Positions 1-8,112 of a stretch of 64,000 bases of DNA are shown here, piece by piece. The translations under genes were made by a program, and so were the position numbers. How positions within the stretch are numbered: position 1 is the first letter of the stretch; each line of letters starts with the position of its first letter. The DNA is from Ruegeria_C sp040830705 (lineage in GTDB: Bacteria; Pseudomonadota; Alphaproteobacteria; Rhodobacterales; Rhodobacteraceae). The notes under the pieces are model-generated. The model saw only the letters and a program-made list of their open reading frames with translations, made no database searches and was not told the origin of the DNA. The stretch is from positions 124,001-188,000 of the forward strand of contig JBFOME010000021.1 of the NCBI GenBank assembly GCA_040830705.1. The letters run 5' to 3'.

Positions 1-2018
1 TCGCTAATGCGCAGCGGCTCGTAGTCCGGGAAATTGAACTGATCGACCACGCCTTCTGTCAGAGTGATTTCATCGCGCATTGCATGGCCCAGACCATAGC
101 CGATGCCACCTTCCATCTGAGCTTTGACGACATCGGGGTTCACAGCGATGCCACAATCGACCACGCAAGTAACCTTTTCGATCTGGACGCCCTCCTCGGC
201 ATTGCCCGAAATCTCGACCACTTCCGCGACATAGCTGTCGAAGGATTTGTGCACCGCGATCCCCTGCGCCCGTCCCGCAGCCGCCTTGCCCCAACCGCCT
301 TTTTCAGCGGCGAGTTGGAGAACTCCGGCAATCCGTGCCTGATCCTTGCCGCCACCCTTAAGCAGGTCCAACCGATAGGCAACCGGGTCGCGACCGGCGG
401 CTTTGGCGGCCATGTCGATCATGCTTTCCATAGCATAAGCGGTGTGTGTATGACCCACCGAACGCCACCACAGAACCGTCGTAGCCTTGGCGACATCAGT
501 CAGCCCAACGAACTGCCCAGGAATGTTGTAGGGCGAGTCGGGAACACCTTCGATCGAGCTGTGATCAACGCCATCATGCACGAGGACGCTTTCAAACGGG
601 GTCCCCTTCATGATCGACTGACCGGCGATCCGGTGATCCCAGCCGATGATATTGCCAGCCTCGTCCAGCCCCACACGCACCCGATGCGCAAAGGCGGGGC
701 GATAATAGCCACCGGTGATGTCATCCTCGCGTGACCAGACCAGTTTCACAGGGCGGGTCCGGTCGGTCACCGCAAACGCAAGCGCTGCCTCGACCTGATA
801 ATCCGCCGTGGGTGTTGCGCGGCGACCAAAGGACCCGCCCGCGAACATGGTGTTGATCTGCACTTTCTCCATCGGCAGTTGCAGGATTTGCGACAGCGCC
901 ATATGGGGTCCGGTGGGCATCTGGCAGCCGTCATGCAACAAGACGCCGCCATCTGCGGTCGCCTCAATGGTGCAAGTCAGCGGCTCCATCGGGGCATGGG
1001 CCAGCAGCGGGAAGTAAAAGGTCTCATCCAGCACGGTCGCCGCGCCGTCGATGCTGGCAGCAATTTCCGCCTGATCATTGCCTGTCAGGTTGTATTCCGG
1101 CTCTGCGTTAACAGCCGCGACAAGCTGATCACGGATTTCGTCTGATGACCTTCCTTCTGCTGCCGAAAAGTCCCAGTCAACGGCCAAGGCATCGCGGGCT
1201 TGCAAGGCCGCCCAGGTATCTTCCGCGAACACCGCAACTCCGGCCTTGTTTGGCAGTTCCGCTGCGCGAATGAAGCCCTTGATGCCTTCCGCATCCGAGG
1301 CGTCAAATCCGCTGACAAGCCCGCCCATCCGTGGGCTACGAGCGATCACAACAACCATCTGGTTGTCCAGATGCAGATCCATCGCATATATTGCCGTGCC
1401 GTTGGTCTTGGGAGGCGTATCTTTGCGGCGTATTGCGGCGTTGCCGATCAGCTTGAATTCAGACGGCTCCTTAAGGCGCGGCTCTTCCGCCGGAGCGATC
1501 TCGGCCGCTTTAGCCACAAACTCGGCCAGCGGCGCTTCTTGCCCGGCGCCTTTGATAATACCATCCTCTAAAGACAATTCGGCGCTATCAACATTCCAGG
1601 TATTCGCGGCAGCCTGCAGCAGCATGTCCCGCGCGGCGGCACCGGCCTGCCGGTATTGCATGTATGAATTCGCCATCGCGGTAGATCCGCCCGTGCCCTG
1701 GAACGGGCCAAAAAGCAGATTGTTATATGTTCCGGCGTCGGAGGGTGCGAATTCGTAATCGACATCTTCGATCGGCACGCCCAGTTCCTCGGCGACCAGC
1801 GTGGTCAAACCAGTAGCAGGCCCCTGCCCCTTTTCGAAGTGTTTGACGATGGCTGTGACGGTGCCATCCGAGCTGATTTTGACGAAGGGATTCATCATCC
1901 TCGCGCCATCCGCATTCGCGGCGGCGATGGCGCCATCGGGACGGGCCCCGACATAGAGCACTGCGGCGGTAGCGGCAGCGCCTTTGAGGAACCCTCTGCG
2001 TGACGTGTTTAGGGTCAT
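1..2018 (-). CDS. iorB: Molybdopterin-binding (large) subunit of an isoquinoline 1-oxidoreductase/aldehyde oxidase-type enzyme, 3' end outside the window
   Basis: The protein reads leftwards from ATG 2016-2018 and remains open at base 1, about 672 codons in. The last codons resemble the C-terminal region of IorB-like subunits, so probably fewer than 100 residues are missing. The N-terminus carries a twin-arginine signal (TSRRGFLKGAAATAA), so the folded enzyme is probably exported to the periplasm with its iron-sulfur partner. Family knowledge: these subunits bind the molybdenum cytosine-dinucleotide cofactor and hydroxylate N-heterocycles or oxidise aldehydes. The start lies 1 nt beyond the iorA stop, so the two are co-transcribed and probably translationally coupled. 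The actual substrate cannot be read from the sequence. Confidence 0.9.
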   Translation of the reverse strand, partial: MTLNTSRRGFLKGAAATAAVLYVGARPDGAIAAANADGARMMNPFVKISSDGTVTAIVKHFEKGQGPATGLTTLVAEELGVPIEDVDYEFAPSDAGTYNNLLFGPFQGTGGSTAMANSYMQYRQAGAAARDMLLQAAANTWNVDSAELSLEDGIIKGAGQEAPLAEFVAKAAEIAPAEEPRLKEPSEFKLIGNAAIRRKDTPPKTNGTAIYAMDLHLDNQMVVVIARSPRMGGLVSGFDASDAEGIKGFIRAAELPNKAGVAVFAEDTWAALQARDALAVDWDFSAAEGRSSDEIRDQLVAAVNAEPEYNLTGNDQAEIAASIDGAATVLDETFYFPLLAHAPMEPLTCTIEATADGGVLLHDGCQMPTGPHMALSQILQLPMEKVQINTMFAGGSFGRRATPTADYQVEAALAFAVTDRTRPVKLVWSREDDITGGYYRPAFAHRVRVGLDEAGNIIGWDHRIAGQSIMKGTPFESVLVHDGVDHSSIEGVPDSPYNIPGQFVGLTDVAKATTVLWWRSVGHTHTAYAMESMIDMAAKAAGRDPVAYRLDLLKGGGKDQARIAGVLQLAAEKGGWGKAAAGRAQGIAVHKSFDSYVAEVVEISGNAEEGVQIEKVTCVVDCGIAVNPDVVKAQMEGGIGYGLGHAMRDEITLTEGVVDQFNFPDYEPLRIS

Positions 2019-2019
2019 T

Positions 2020-2481
2020 TCAGGCCTCCATGATATCTGACGCGCGCTGGATTGCGGCGCGGATGCGTTGATAGGTGGCGCAGCGGCAGGCATTGCCGTG
2101 CATGTAGTCGTCGATCTCTTCGACCGTGGGTTTTGCATTCTCGTTCAGCAACCCGACTGCCGACATGATCTGTCCTGACTGGCAATAGCCGCATTGCACC
2201 ACGTCGAGTTCCGCCCAAGCCTGCTGAACCGCCGCCGAGGTATCGGTGTTCAGCCCCTCGATCGTGGTAATCTCCGCCCCTTCCACATCTTCAACATATG
2301 TCTGGCACGAGCGGACCGGTTCACCATCCAAGTGCACGGTGCAGGCCCCGCAGGAGGCGACACCACAGCCAAATTTGGTTCCCGTCAGTTTCAGTTCATC
2401 GCGGATCACCCAGAGCAAAGGGGTGCCCGGTTCGGCATCGACGGCACGCGCCTCGCCATTCAGTTTCAACGTCATTGCCAT
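2020..2481 (-). CDS. iorA: 2Fe-2S (small) subunit of the molybdenum hydroxylase
   Basis: This 153-residue protein has the two-domain layout of the xanthine-dehydrogenase small-subunit family. An N-terminal plant-ferredoxin-type cluster is bound by CGVASCGAC plus a later Cys. A C-terminal four-helix cluster domain contains CGYC and CRC motifs. It passes electrons from the molybdenum subunit encoded immediately downstream. A longer reading frame begins at GTG 2499, but ATG 2481 is preferred because AGGAGG sits 6 nt before it. It has no signal peptide and would have to be co-exported with the Tat-tagged IorB. The gene is divergent from a TetR regulator whose presumed operators lie in its promoter region. 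Confidence 0.92.
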   Translation of the reverse strand: MAMTLKLNGEARAVDAEPGTPLLWVIRDELKLTGTKFGCGVASCGACTVHLDGEPVRSCQTYVEDVEGAEITTIEGLNTDTSAAVQQAWAELDVVQCGYCQSGQIMSAVGLLNENAKPTVEEIDDYMHGNACRCATYQRIRAAIQRASDIMEA

Positions 2482-2518
2482 GAGGGGCCTCCTGTTCACG
2501 CTTGCTTCCCGCAGCGGG

Positions 2519-2536
2519 GTAAACTGGCAGGTTTAC
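2519..2536. promoter_or_regulatory. Inverted repeat, candidate TetR operator O1
   Basis: GTAAAC-N6-GTTTAC is a perfect 6-bp-arm inverted repeat located 38 bp upstream of the iorA start. The same arms and the same spacer length recur 40 bp away. Position between the divergent iorA and tetR genes suggests it is bound by the adjacent TetR protein. Binding is inferred, not shown. Confidence 0.65.
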
Positions 2537-2556
2537 ACTAGCCATATCATTCGCCG

Positions 2557-2578
2557 CTGTAAACTCATCAGTTTACAG
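2557..2578. promoter_or_regulatory. Inverted repeat, candidate TetR operator O2
   Basis: CTGTAAACT-N4-AGTTTACAG is a perfect inverted repeat with 9-bp arms. Its core is the same GTAAAC-N6-GTTTAC as the upstream copy. The two centres are 40 bp apart, close to four helical turns, which would put two bound dimers on the same face of the DNA. It ends 45 bp before the tetR start, consistent with autoregulation plus control of iorAB. Confidence 0.7.
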
Positions 2579-2623
2579 CATGTATTTGACCGTCGTAGAA
2601 CCCAAGCCTTATAGATAGGTGTC

Positions 2624-3229
2624 ATGACCAACTGTGACACCTTTAATGCGTCCAAACATGCGCAAATCATCGATGCTGCTGTGGCCGAGTTCCAGGAAAA
2701 GGGCTTTGCCGCTGCCAGCATGGATCGCATCACCTCACGCGCCGAAGTGTCAAAGCGGACGGTCTATAAATACTTCGAAAGCAAGGAAAAGTTGTACCAG
2801 TCGATCGTCGTCATCCTATACGAGAAATTCGCCGACGCGCTGAGCATGGCCTATGACCCCCAGCGCGACATTCGCAGCCAGTTGACCGACCTTGCCTGGG
2901 CCGAGGGACGGCTGCTGACATCACCCGAGGTCATGGCCATCGCGCGACTTGTCGTAAGCGAGAACCTGCGCAATCCGGAACTGGCAAAGTCCGTACAGGG
3001 CAAAATCGATTCGAAACGAGTCTTTGTCGAGATGCTGCGCGAAGCGGCAAGCGACGGTCAGCTCAAGGTGGAACAACCCGAAGAGGCCGCCGAACAGTTC
3101 ATTGCTCTACTCAAGGCGAAAGCGTTCTGGCCGGTCATCTTTGGCGGCGACATCCTCAGCCAAGCGCAGATGGCTGTGGTGGTCGAAAATACCATCGACA
3201 TGATAATGAGCCGATACGGCGTCGCATAA
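2624..3229 (+). CDS. TetR/AcrR family transcriptional regulator
   Basis: A 201-residue protein of normal TetR length. The N-terminal helix-turn-helix is clear: about residues 12-58, with the hallmark segment VSKRTVYKYFESKEKLY. The C-terminal ligand-binding half is TetR_C-like. It is divergently transcribed from iorAB across a 142-bp gap holding two near-identical inverted repeats, so it probably represses both itself and the molybdenum hydroxylase until an unknown inducer, perhaps the enzyme's substrate, is present. The start is ATG 2624; no strong ribosome-binding site is visible. Confidence 0.9.
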   Translation: MTNCDTFNASKHAQIIDAAVAEFQEKGFAAASMDRITSRAEVSKRTVYKYFESKEKLYQSIVVILYEKFADALSMAYDPQRDIRSQLTDLAWAEGRLLTSPEVMAIARLVVSENLRNPELAKSVQGKIDSKRVFVEMLREAASDGQLKVEQPEEAAEQFIALLKAKAFWPVIFGGDILSQAQMAVVVENTIDMIMSRYGVA

Positions 3230-3250
3230 GTGCGGCTCGCTATCGGATCG

Positions 3251-4015
3251 TCAATCCATCGTAGCAGCGTCACCCCCAATGGCGGCCTTCCTGATCTGGG
3301 TCGGAGTCTGACCGTATTGCTGTGACACCGCACGGCTCAGCGCCTCGGGCGAGCCATAGCAATACCGGTTTGCCACCCGCTGCACCCGATCGCCCCGTTC
3401 GATATCCTGCCTGGCAAGCGTCAGGCGCCATTGCCGCAAATAGGCCAGCGGGGTGACACCCATCGCCAAACGGAAGAGTTCGGCAAACCGGCTGACCGAC
3501 AGCCCCGCCTCTTGCGCCAGCAGATCCACCCGCCAGTCTTGATCGGGCCGATGGTGCATCGCCACAATAGCGCGGCTGAGCCTGGGATCGGCGAGTCCAC
3601 CCAACAAACCGACCCGCATCTGTCCCCGCTCGATCTGGCGCCGCATCAGTCGAACCAGCAGCACCTCACCCAACCGGTTCAGCACCGATGCCGACCCGCA
3701 GCGAGCAGCCGCCTGTTCAGAAAGCAATAGATCCACCACAGCGCGCATTTCAGGATCAACGGCCAAATCATGCCGTATCTCAGGTGGTAATGCCGCCAGC
3801 AGCGGGTTCTGGGCACCGCCCCAACTGACATGCGCGCTCAACAGGACAGTGCGGATATCAGTCTCTAACAAGGTTATTTTTTGACTTGCACCATAGACGA
3901 GGTACGCCGCGCAACCGGATTGCCCATCACCGAGAATGACAAAATTACTGTCCTCCAGCGCGCAAGGGCGCACGGAGAGGGCAAATCGCGACATTAGGGC
4001 GGAAAGGCGATCCAT
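3251..4015 (-). CDS. AraC family transcriptional regulator
   Basis: 254 residues. The C-terminal third carries the paired AraC helix-turn-helix motifs (LLAQEAGLSVSRFAELF, then VANRYCYGSPEALSRAV). The N-terminal part resembles the cupin-type sensor domain of the AraC group often found beside oxidoreductase or peroxiredoxin genes. It is divergent from the peroxiredoxin-like gene, separated by 90 bp, so that gene is its most likely target. The ligand is unknown. No clear ribosome-binding site precedes ATG 4015, so an internal start such as the Met at residue 8 is possible. Confidence 0.88.
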   Translation of the reverse strand: MDRLSALMSRFALSVRPCALEDSNFVILGDGQSGCAAYLVYGASQKITLLETDIRTVLLSAHVSWGGAQNPLLAALPPEIRHDLAVDPEMRAVVDLLLSEQAAARCGSASVLNRLGEVLLVRLMRRQIERGQMRVGLLGGLADPRLSRAIVAMHHRPDQDWRVDLLAQEAGLSVSRFAELFRLAMGVTPLAYLRQWRLTLARQDIERGDRVQRVANRYCYGSPEALSRAVSQQYGQTPTQIRKAAIGGDAATMD

Positions 4016-4105
4016 TTTTCGGGGTTTAAATCATGTTTTTGGTGTTTTTCTGATACTAACTTGTTGTAGGACCATCGGCAAGCCCCACGCACAGGAGATC
4101 TGAAC

Positions 4106-4642
4106 ATGTTGATGCCGCGCCAGAAAACCCCCGATTTGAAGGTCCCTACCCTTGATCACGGTGACTTCGACCTAACGACGGATGAGTCTGAAAAAGGAAC
4201 AGTGATTTGCTTCTACAGAGGCCTGCACTGCCCGATCTGCGCGACCTATCTGGGAGAGCTGGAAAAGCGCGTAGACGACTTCGCCGAGCGAGGAGTGAAA
4301 ACTCTGGCGCTCAGCACCGATGGCGCGGAACGGACACGCCAAATGGTCGACAAGATCAGCTCGGCCAAACTGCGCTTCGGATATGACCTGTCTCTTGAAA
4401 AGGCGCGCGAATGGGGGCTCTACATCTCGACCTCGCGCGGCAAGACGTCCATCGGCATCGAAGAACCCGCCCTGTTTTCCGAACCTGGCCTGTTCATGGT
4501 GACACCGCAGCAGACCCTCTACTACGGCTCGGTTCAAACCATGCCGTTTGTGCGGCCGCATTTCTCGGAACTCGTGGGCGCGCTGGATTTTGCCATCGCC
4601 AACAACTACCCGGCGCGGGGCGAATATCAGGGGGAGGTCTGA
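4106..4642 (+). CDS. Peroxiredoxin-like (AhpC/TSA thioredoxin-fold) protein
   Basis: 178 residues with a thioredoxin fold. The active-site segment RGLHCPICATYLGELE has a CPxC arrangement in place of the usual PxxxT/SxxC of classical peroxiredoxins. That is typical of the peroxiredoxin-like family that may reduce peroxides or act as a disulfide oxidoreductase. There is no signal peptide, so it is presumed cytoplasmic. It starts at ATG 4106 after AGGAGA and is divergent from an AraC regulator. The biochemical activity is inferred from the fold only. Confidence 0.85.
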   Translation: MLMPRQKTPDLKVPTLDHGDFDLTTDESEKGTVICFYRGLHCPICATYLGELEKRVDDFAERGVKTLALSTDGAERTRQMVDKISSAKLRFGYDLSLEKAREWGLYISTSRGKTSIGIEEPALFSEPGLFMVTPQQTLYYGSVQTMPFVRPHFSELVGALDFAIANNYPARGEYQGEV

Positions 4643-4658
4643 CAGCGCCGCTCAAGCC

Positions 4659-5399
4659 TTATAGGCAATCGAACAATCGCCCCGGCAACATGGAATGCCG
4701 GGGCAAGCCCAGTGCCCGCAGCACGCAGAACATCATCGCCTGATTGGATGTGACAACCGGTTTGCCCAGCTCAGCTTCGACCTCTTCAATCACCTCGACC
4801 GACCGCATGTCAGTGCAGGACAGGACAATTGCCTCGGCCATAGGGTGATCAGCGCGACAGGCGAGATCGTGGATTTCGTCTGGCCGCAGCTCTCCCTGTC
4901 CGTAATTGCCAAGTTCTCTGCCGATATCGACGCAGCACGCGGTCTCGACCCCATTGCTTTCTAGAAAACGCGCTGCCTGCTGGTTGATCTCACCCAAATA
5001 GGGCGACGAGAATCCAACCCGCCGAACGCCCAGCGCCTGAAGGACCGAGACCAACGCACCAGCGGCTGTGACACATCGGGCACCACAGGTGTCTGCGATG
5101 CTTTTCCTCAAGTTAGTATCGAATTTGGGCCCATGGGTCAGCGTCGCGCTGGTGCAGCCATAGAGAACAATATCGGGACGCACCCCCGCGATCATCCGTA
5201 GATCATGGCTGATGTCAGAAGTGCCCAGTCCGGCCATCTGGTCGGCACCGGGAACCTCATCCGCATCGTACCCGCCCATGCGTTGAGCGTGCAGGGTCGT
5301 GCCGGGCACCCGCATCCGCATCAGGTCAGGCTCGAGGTTGGTGTTGGTGAAGGGAACAAGTACGCCGATACGCGCCAGGCCCCGGTCCTCAACGGTCAT
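4659..5399 (-). CDS. Maleate cis-trans isomerase / Asp-Glu racemase superfamily enzyme
   Basis: 246 residues. It carries the paired catalytic cysteines of the superfamily: YGCTSAT (Cys82) and LSCTDMRS (Cys195). The N-terminal segment PFTNTNLEPD resembles the substrate-binding loop of maleate isomerases and arylmalonate decarboxylases. Family members isomerise maleate to fumarate, racemise amino-acid or hydantoin stereocentres, or decarboxylate malonates. It is the last gene of a coupled operon with a hydantoinase/oxoprolinase pair and an aminotransferase; its start overlaps the aminotransferase stop by 4 nt. A racemising or isomerising step in that pathway is the likely role, but the exact substrate is unknown. 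Confidence 0.82.
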   Translation of the reverse strand: MTVEDRGLARIGVLVPFTNTNLEPDLMRMRVPGTTLHAQRMGGYDADEVPGADQMAGLGTSDISHDLRMIAGVRPDIVLYGCTSATLTHGPKFDTNLRKSIADTCGARCVTAAGALVSVLQALGVRRVGFSSPYLGEINQQAARFLESNGVETACCVDIGRELGNYGQGELRPDEIHDLACRADHPMAEAIVLSCTDMRSVEVIEEVEAELGKPVVTSNQAMMFCVLRALGLPRHSMLPGRLFDCL

Positions 5400-6457
5400 G
5401 ACAGCGCCTCCGCCAACACCAGCACTGCTCGGTCCATGACAGCCGCCTCACAAATCGTAGCACGCAGGCAATCCGGCAACCCATATCCCGCCATTCCCCG
5501 CATGAGCAGGCCCGCGTTTCGCAGCGCCTGATCGGCCTGCACCGCCTGTTCTGCGCTGTCGAAACGGAGCAGGACAAAGTTCGTGTGGCTTGTCGGCACG
5601 TCGATCCCCAGCCCACGGCAAGCCTCAGAAAATCGCGCGCGGATCTCCTCGGTTTTGTCGACGACCTCCTGCATATGGTCCTGATCCCGTATTGCCGCCG
5701 CCGCCATCCTCTGCGATGCATAAGGTATGTTGTTGGGATTGAGCAGCTTGCGCACCTCCGCGGCAACAGCGGGCGGAAAGCAACCCCAACCCACCCGTAT
5801 TCCAGCCAGTGCATAGGCCTTGGAAAATGTGCGCAGGACAACCGTATCGCCGCAGCTGGTCAGCGCGAAAATCTCTGACGGGTCGTTTGTGGCATCGCCA
5901 AACTCCGCATAGGCCTGATCAATGACCAGTAAGACATCGCCGGGCAGGTTGGCACGCAGGCGCAAAATCTCGGAACTTGGCACCATGGTGCCGGTTGGAT
6001 TCCCCGGATTGCAGAGAAAGACCACGGCCAGATCCGGTGTCACGTTTTCGAGGATCGCATCAACTGAAACCATCAGATCAGGTTCTTCCGCCTGCCGGTA
6101 CTCAGCCTGCGCCTGCAATGCAGCCGAGGCCACGAAAGCGTAGCTGTAGGCACTGCCCAAAACCGCACGTCCAGGCCCCGCATAAGCGCGGATGAGGCAG
6201 CCGATCAGCTCCATCGATCCCGCACCGCAAAGGATCGTATCAGGGTCTAACAAGTGCGTTTCGGCAATTGATCGCCGCAGGTCGAACCAGTCAGGATCGG
6301 GATAGAGCAGCGCTTGAGCGTCGCCCTGCGCGGCACGGAGTGCCTTTGGGCTGGGCGGAAAGGCGCTTTCGTTTTGGGCCATTGAAACCAGACCGGAACC
6401 AAGATCGGCCAGCGGATAAGGCGCCATCGCCGCCACATGTGGAACCGACCGGATCAT
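5396..6457 (-). CDS. Pyridoxal-phosphate aminotransferase, histidinol-phosphate aminotransferase-like
   Basis: 353 residues, a class I/II fold-type-I aminotransferase of HisC length. Visible motifs are CNPGNPTGT (about 149-157), the cofactor-binding Asp180 and Tyr183, and the Schiff-base lysine Lys213 in RTFSKAYALAGIRVGWG. Its placement between hyuB and the isomerase, with 4-nt overlaps on both sides, argues against histidine biosynthesis. It more likely transaminates an amino acid released by the hydantoinase-type enzyme. Alternative: a secondary HisC/CobD-like enzyme recruited to this operon. Confidence 0.85.
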   Translation of the reverse strand: MIRSVPHVAAMAPYPLADLGSGLVSMAQNESAFPPSPKALRAAQGDAQALLYPDPDWFDLRRSIAETHLLDPDTILCGAGSMELIGCLIRAYAGPGRAVLGSAYSYAFVASAALQAQAEYRQAEEPDLMVSVDAILENVTPDLAVVFLCNPGNPTGTMVPSSEILRLRANLPGDVLLVIDQAYAEFGDATNDPSEIFALTSCGDTVVLRTFSKAYALAGIRVGWGCFPPAVAAEVRKLLNPNNIPYASQRMAAAAIRDQDHMQEVVDKTEEIRARFSEACRGLGIDVPTSHTNFVLLRFDSAEQAVQADQALRNAGLLMRGMAGYGLPDCLRATICEAAVMDRAVLVLAEALS

Positions 6458-8112
6458 GGTTTGCCCCCCTTGTAGTCTCGGATCACGCCCGCTTCGGTGA
6501 CAAGCCCGCGCTTGAGATCACAGTCGATGGCCGCTGGATCGCGAAGTTCCGGTGGACCAAAACCGCCCCCGCCAGGCGTTTCAAAGATCAGATAATCCTC
6601 AGGCTCGACCCGCAGCTCGCATTTACCCGGCAGGTCTGCGCGCGCGCCGCGCAAGCGGATGCGTCCGGGTGCGCCTGACGCTCCGCCCGCGCGCCCCAAG
6701 GCCGGGTATTTCAGACGCTCGACGGACAAAAACACCAAAAACGGCGCATCGTTGGCCGAGGACATCTCGATCCTCTGCCCCAGACCGCCGCGATATGTCC
6801 CCGCGCCACCGGAATCGGGCCGCAGCTCGCGCGCCCAGACGGTCACTGGGGCGACGGCCTCGGTGATTTCGACCTGCGAGCCGAATACGCCCGATGGATA
6901 GGCCGTAGCAGACAACCCATCCGCATAGGGCCGCGCCCCGGTGCCGCCGTTGTGCACCGGCTCGATTGCGAAACCACGCCCACCATTGCGCGCCACCTCG
7001 GGCGCGTGCCGCATGGGCAGGTCGAACATGCATGATGCCCCCTCGGCCGGCACTAGATCAGGCAAGGCCTGATGCAGGCAACCAAACACCAGATCGGGCA
7101 TCAATTGACCCAGCGTATGGCGCATCGCCACCGGCGCGGGCCGTTGCGCGTGCAGAATACAACCCTCCGGGCCATCAACAGTAAATGGCGCCAGCGAACC
7201 CGCATTGTTGGGAATATCCGGTCCGACGATGCAGCGCAGCGCAAACACGGTATAGGCTGTTGCATAGTTGAGCGGCACGTTGATGCCTTTGCGCGAACAG
7301 TCTGAACTCCCCGAGAAATCCACATGCATGCCCCGACTAGAGACTGTTAGCGCAGCGTGCAGCTCTAGTTCCGCCTCGTAGCCATCTGTTCGCAGCACAT
7401 TGCGATAAACGCCATTGGGGACAGCAGCGATCGCCTCCAGCGTGCCACGCCGCGAGGTATCGATGATATACGCGCCGAGCGTTTCGAGATCGTCGAGTTC
7501 AAACTCCTCCATCGTCTCGACCAGACGTGTGGCCCCGGCCTCACAACAGGCTATCAGCGCATAGATATCGCCTTCATTGGCGATGGGCTCGCGGCTGTTG
7601 GCGCGAATGATCTCCATCAGCCCTTCGTTCAGCGCGCCTTGCGACACCAGCTTGCAGGGCGGGATCAGCAGACCCTCGTCGTAGATATCCGACCCTTCGG
7701 GCCCCATGCCCAAGCCGCCAAGATCCACCAAATGTGAGGTACAGGCCGTGAACCCGACCACCCTGTCCTGCCGAAAAGCTGGCATCAGCAACAGAAAGTC
7801 GTTCAGGTGCCCCGATGCCAGCCAGGGATCATTGGTCATATAGATGTCACCGGGTCGCATCTGCGCCACGGGAAAGCGGTTCATCAGATGTTTCACGGCC
7901 TCAGCCATGGTGTTGATATGACCAGGCGTTCCGGTCACCGCCTGGGCCAGCATCCGACCTTGCGCGTCAAAAAGCCCGGCCGAGATATCGCCGCATTCCC
8001 TCACGATCGGGCTGAAGGCGGCGCGTATCAAGGTCTGCCCCTGTTCCTCGACCACTGCCAGAAGGCGATTCCACATCACCTGCAAGCGGGCGGCAGATAT
8101 TTGTGTCGTCAT
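6454..8112 (-). CDS. hyuB: Hydantoinase B / oxoprolinase family subunit
   Basis: 552 residues, the usual length of the separate B subunit. The N-terminus (VRECGDISAGLFDAQGRMLA, then GDIYMTNDPWLASGHLNDF) is diagnostic of the family. The C-terminal region ends in a glycine-rich segment (TPGGGGFGPP) also typical of it. With the A subunit this family opens cyclic amides such as hydantoins, 5-oxoproline or N-methylhydantoin, usually with ATP, or carboxylates ketones. It overlaps the A-subunit stop by 4 nt (ATGA). Cytoplasmic; the substrate is unassigned. Confidence 0.9.
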   Translation of the reverse strand: MTTQISAARLQVMWNRLLAVVEEQGQTLIRAAFSPIVRECGDISAGLFDAQGRMLAQAVTGTPGHINTMAEAVKHLMNRFPVAQMRPGDIYMTNDPWLASGHLNDFLLLMPAFRQDRVVGFTACTSHLVDLGGLGMGPEGSDIYDEGLLIPPCKLVSQGALNEGLMEIIRANSREPIANEGDIYALIACCEAGATRLVETMEEFELDDLETLGAYIIDTSRRGTLEAIAAVPNGVYRNVLRTDGYEAELELHAALTVSSRGMHVDFSGSSDCSRKGINVPLNYATAYTVFALRCIVGPDIPNNAGSLAPFTVDGPEGCILHAQRPAPVAMRHTLGQLMPDLVFGCLHQALPDLVPAEGASCMFDLPMRHAPEVARNGGRGFAIEPVHNGGTGARPYADGLSATAYPSGVFGSQVEITEAVAPVTVWARELRPDSGGAGTYRGGLGQRIEMSSANDAPFLVFLSVERLKYPALGRAGGASGAPGRIRLRGARADLPGKCELRVEPEDYLIFETPGGGGFGPPELRDPAAIDCDLKRGLVTEAGVIRDYKGGKP

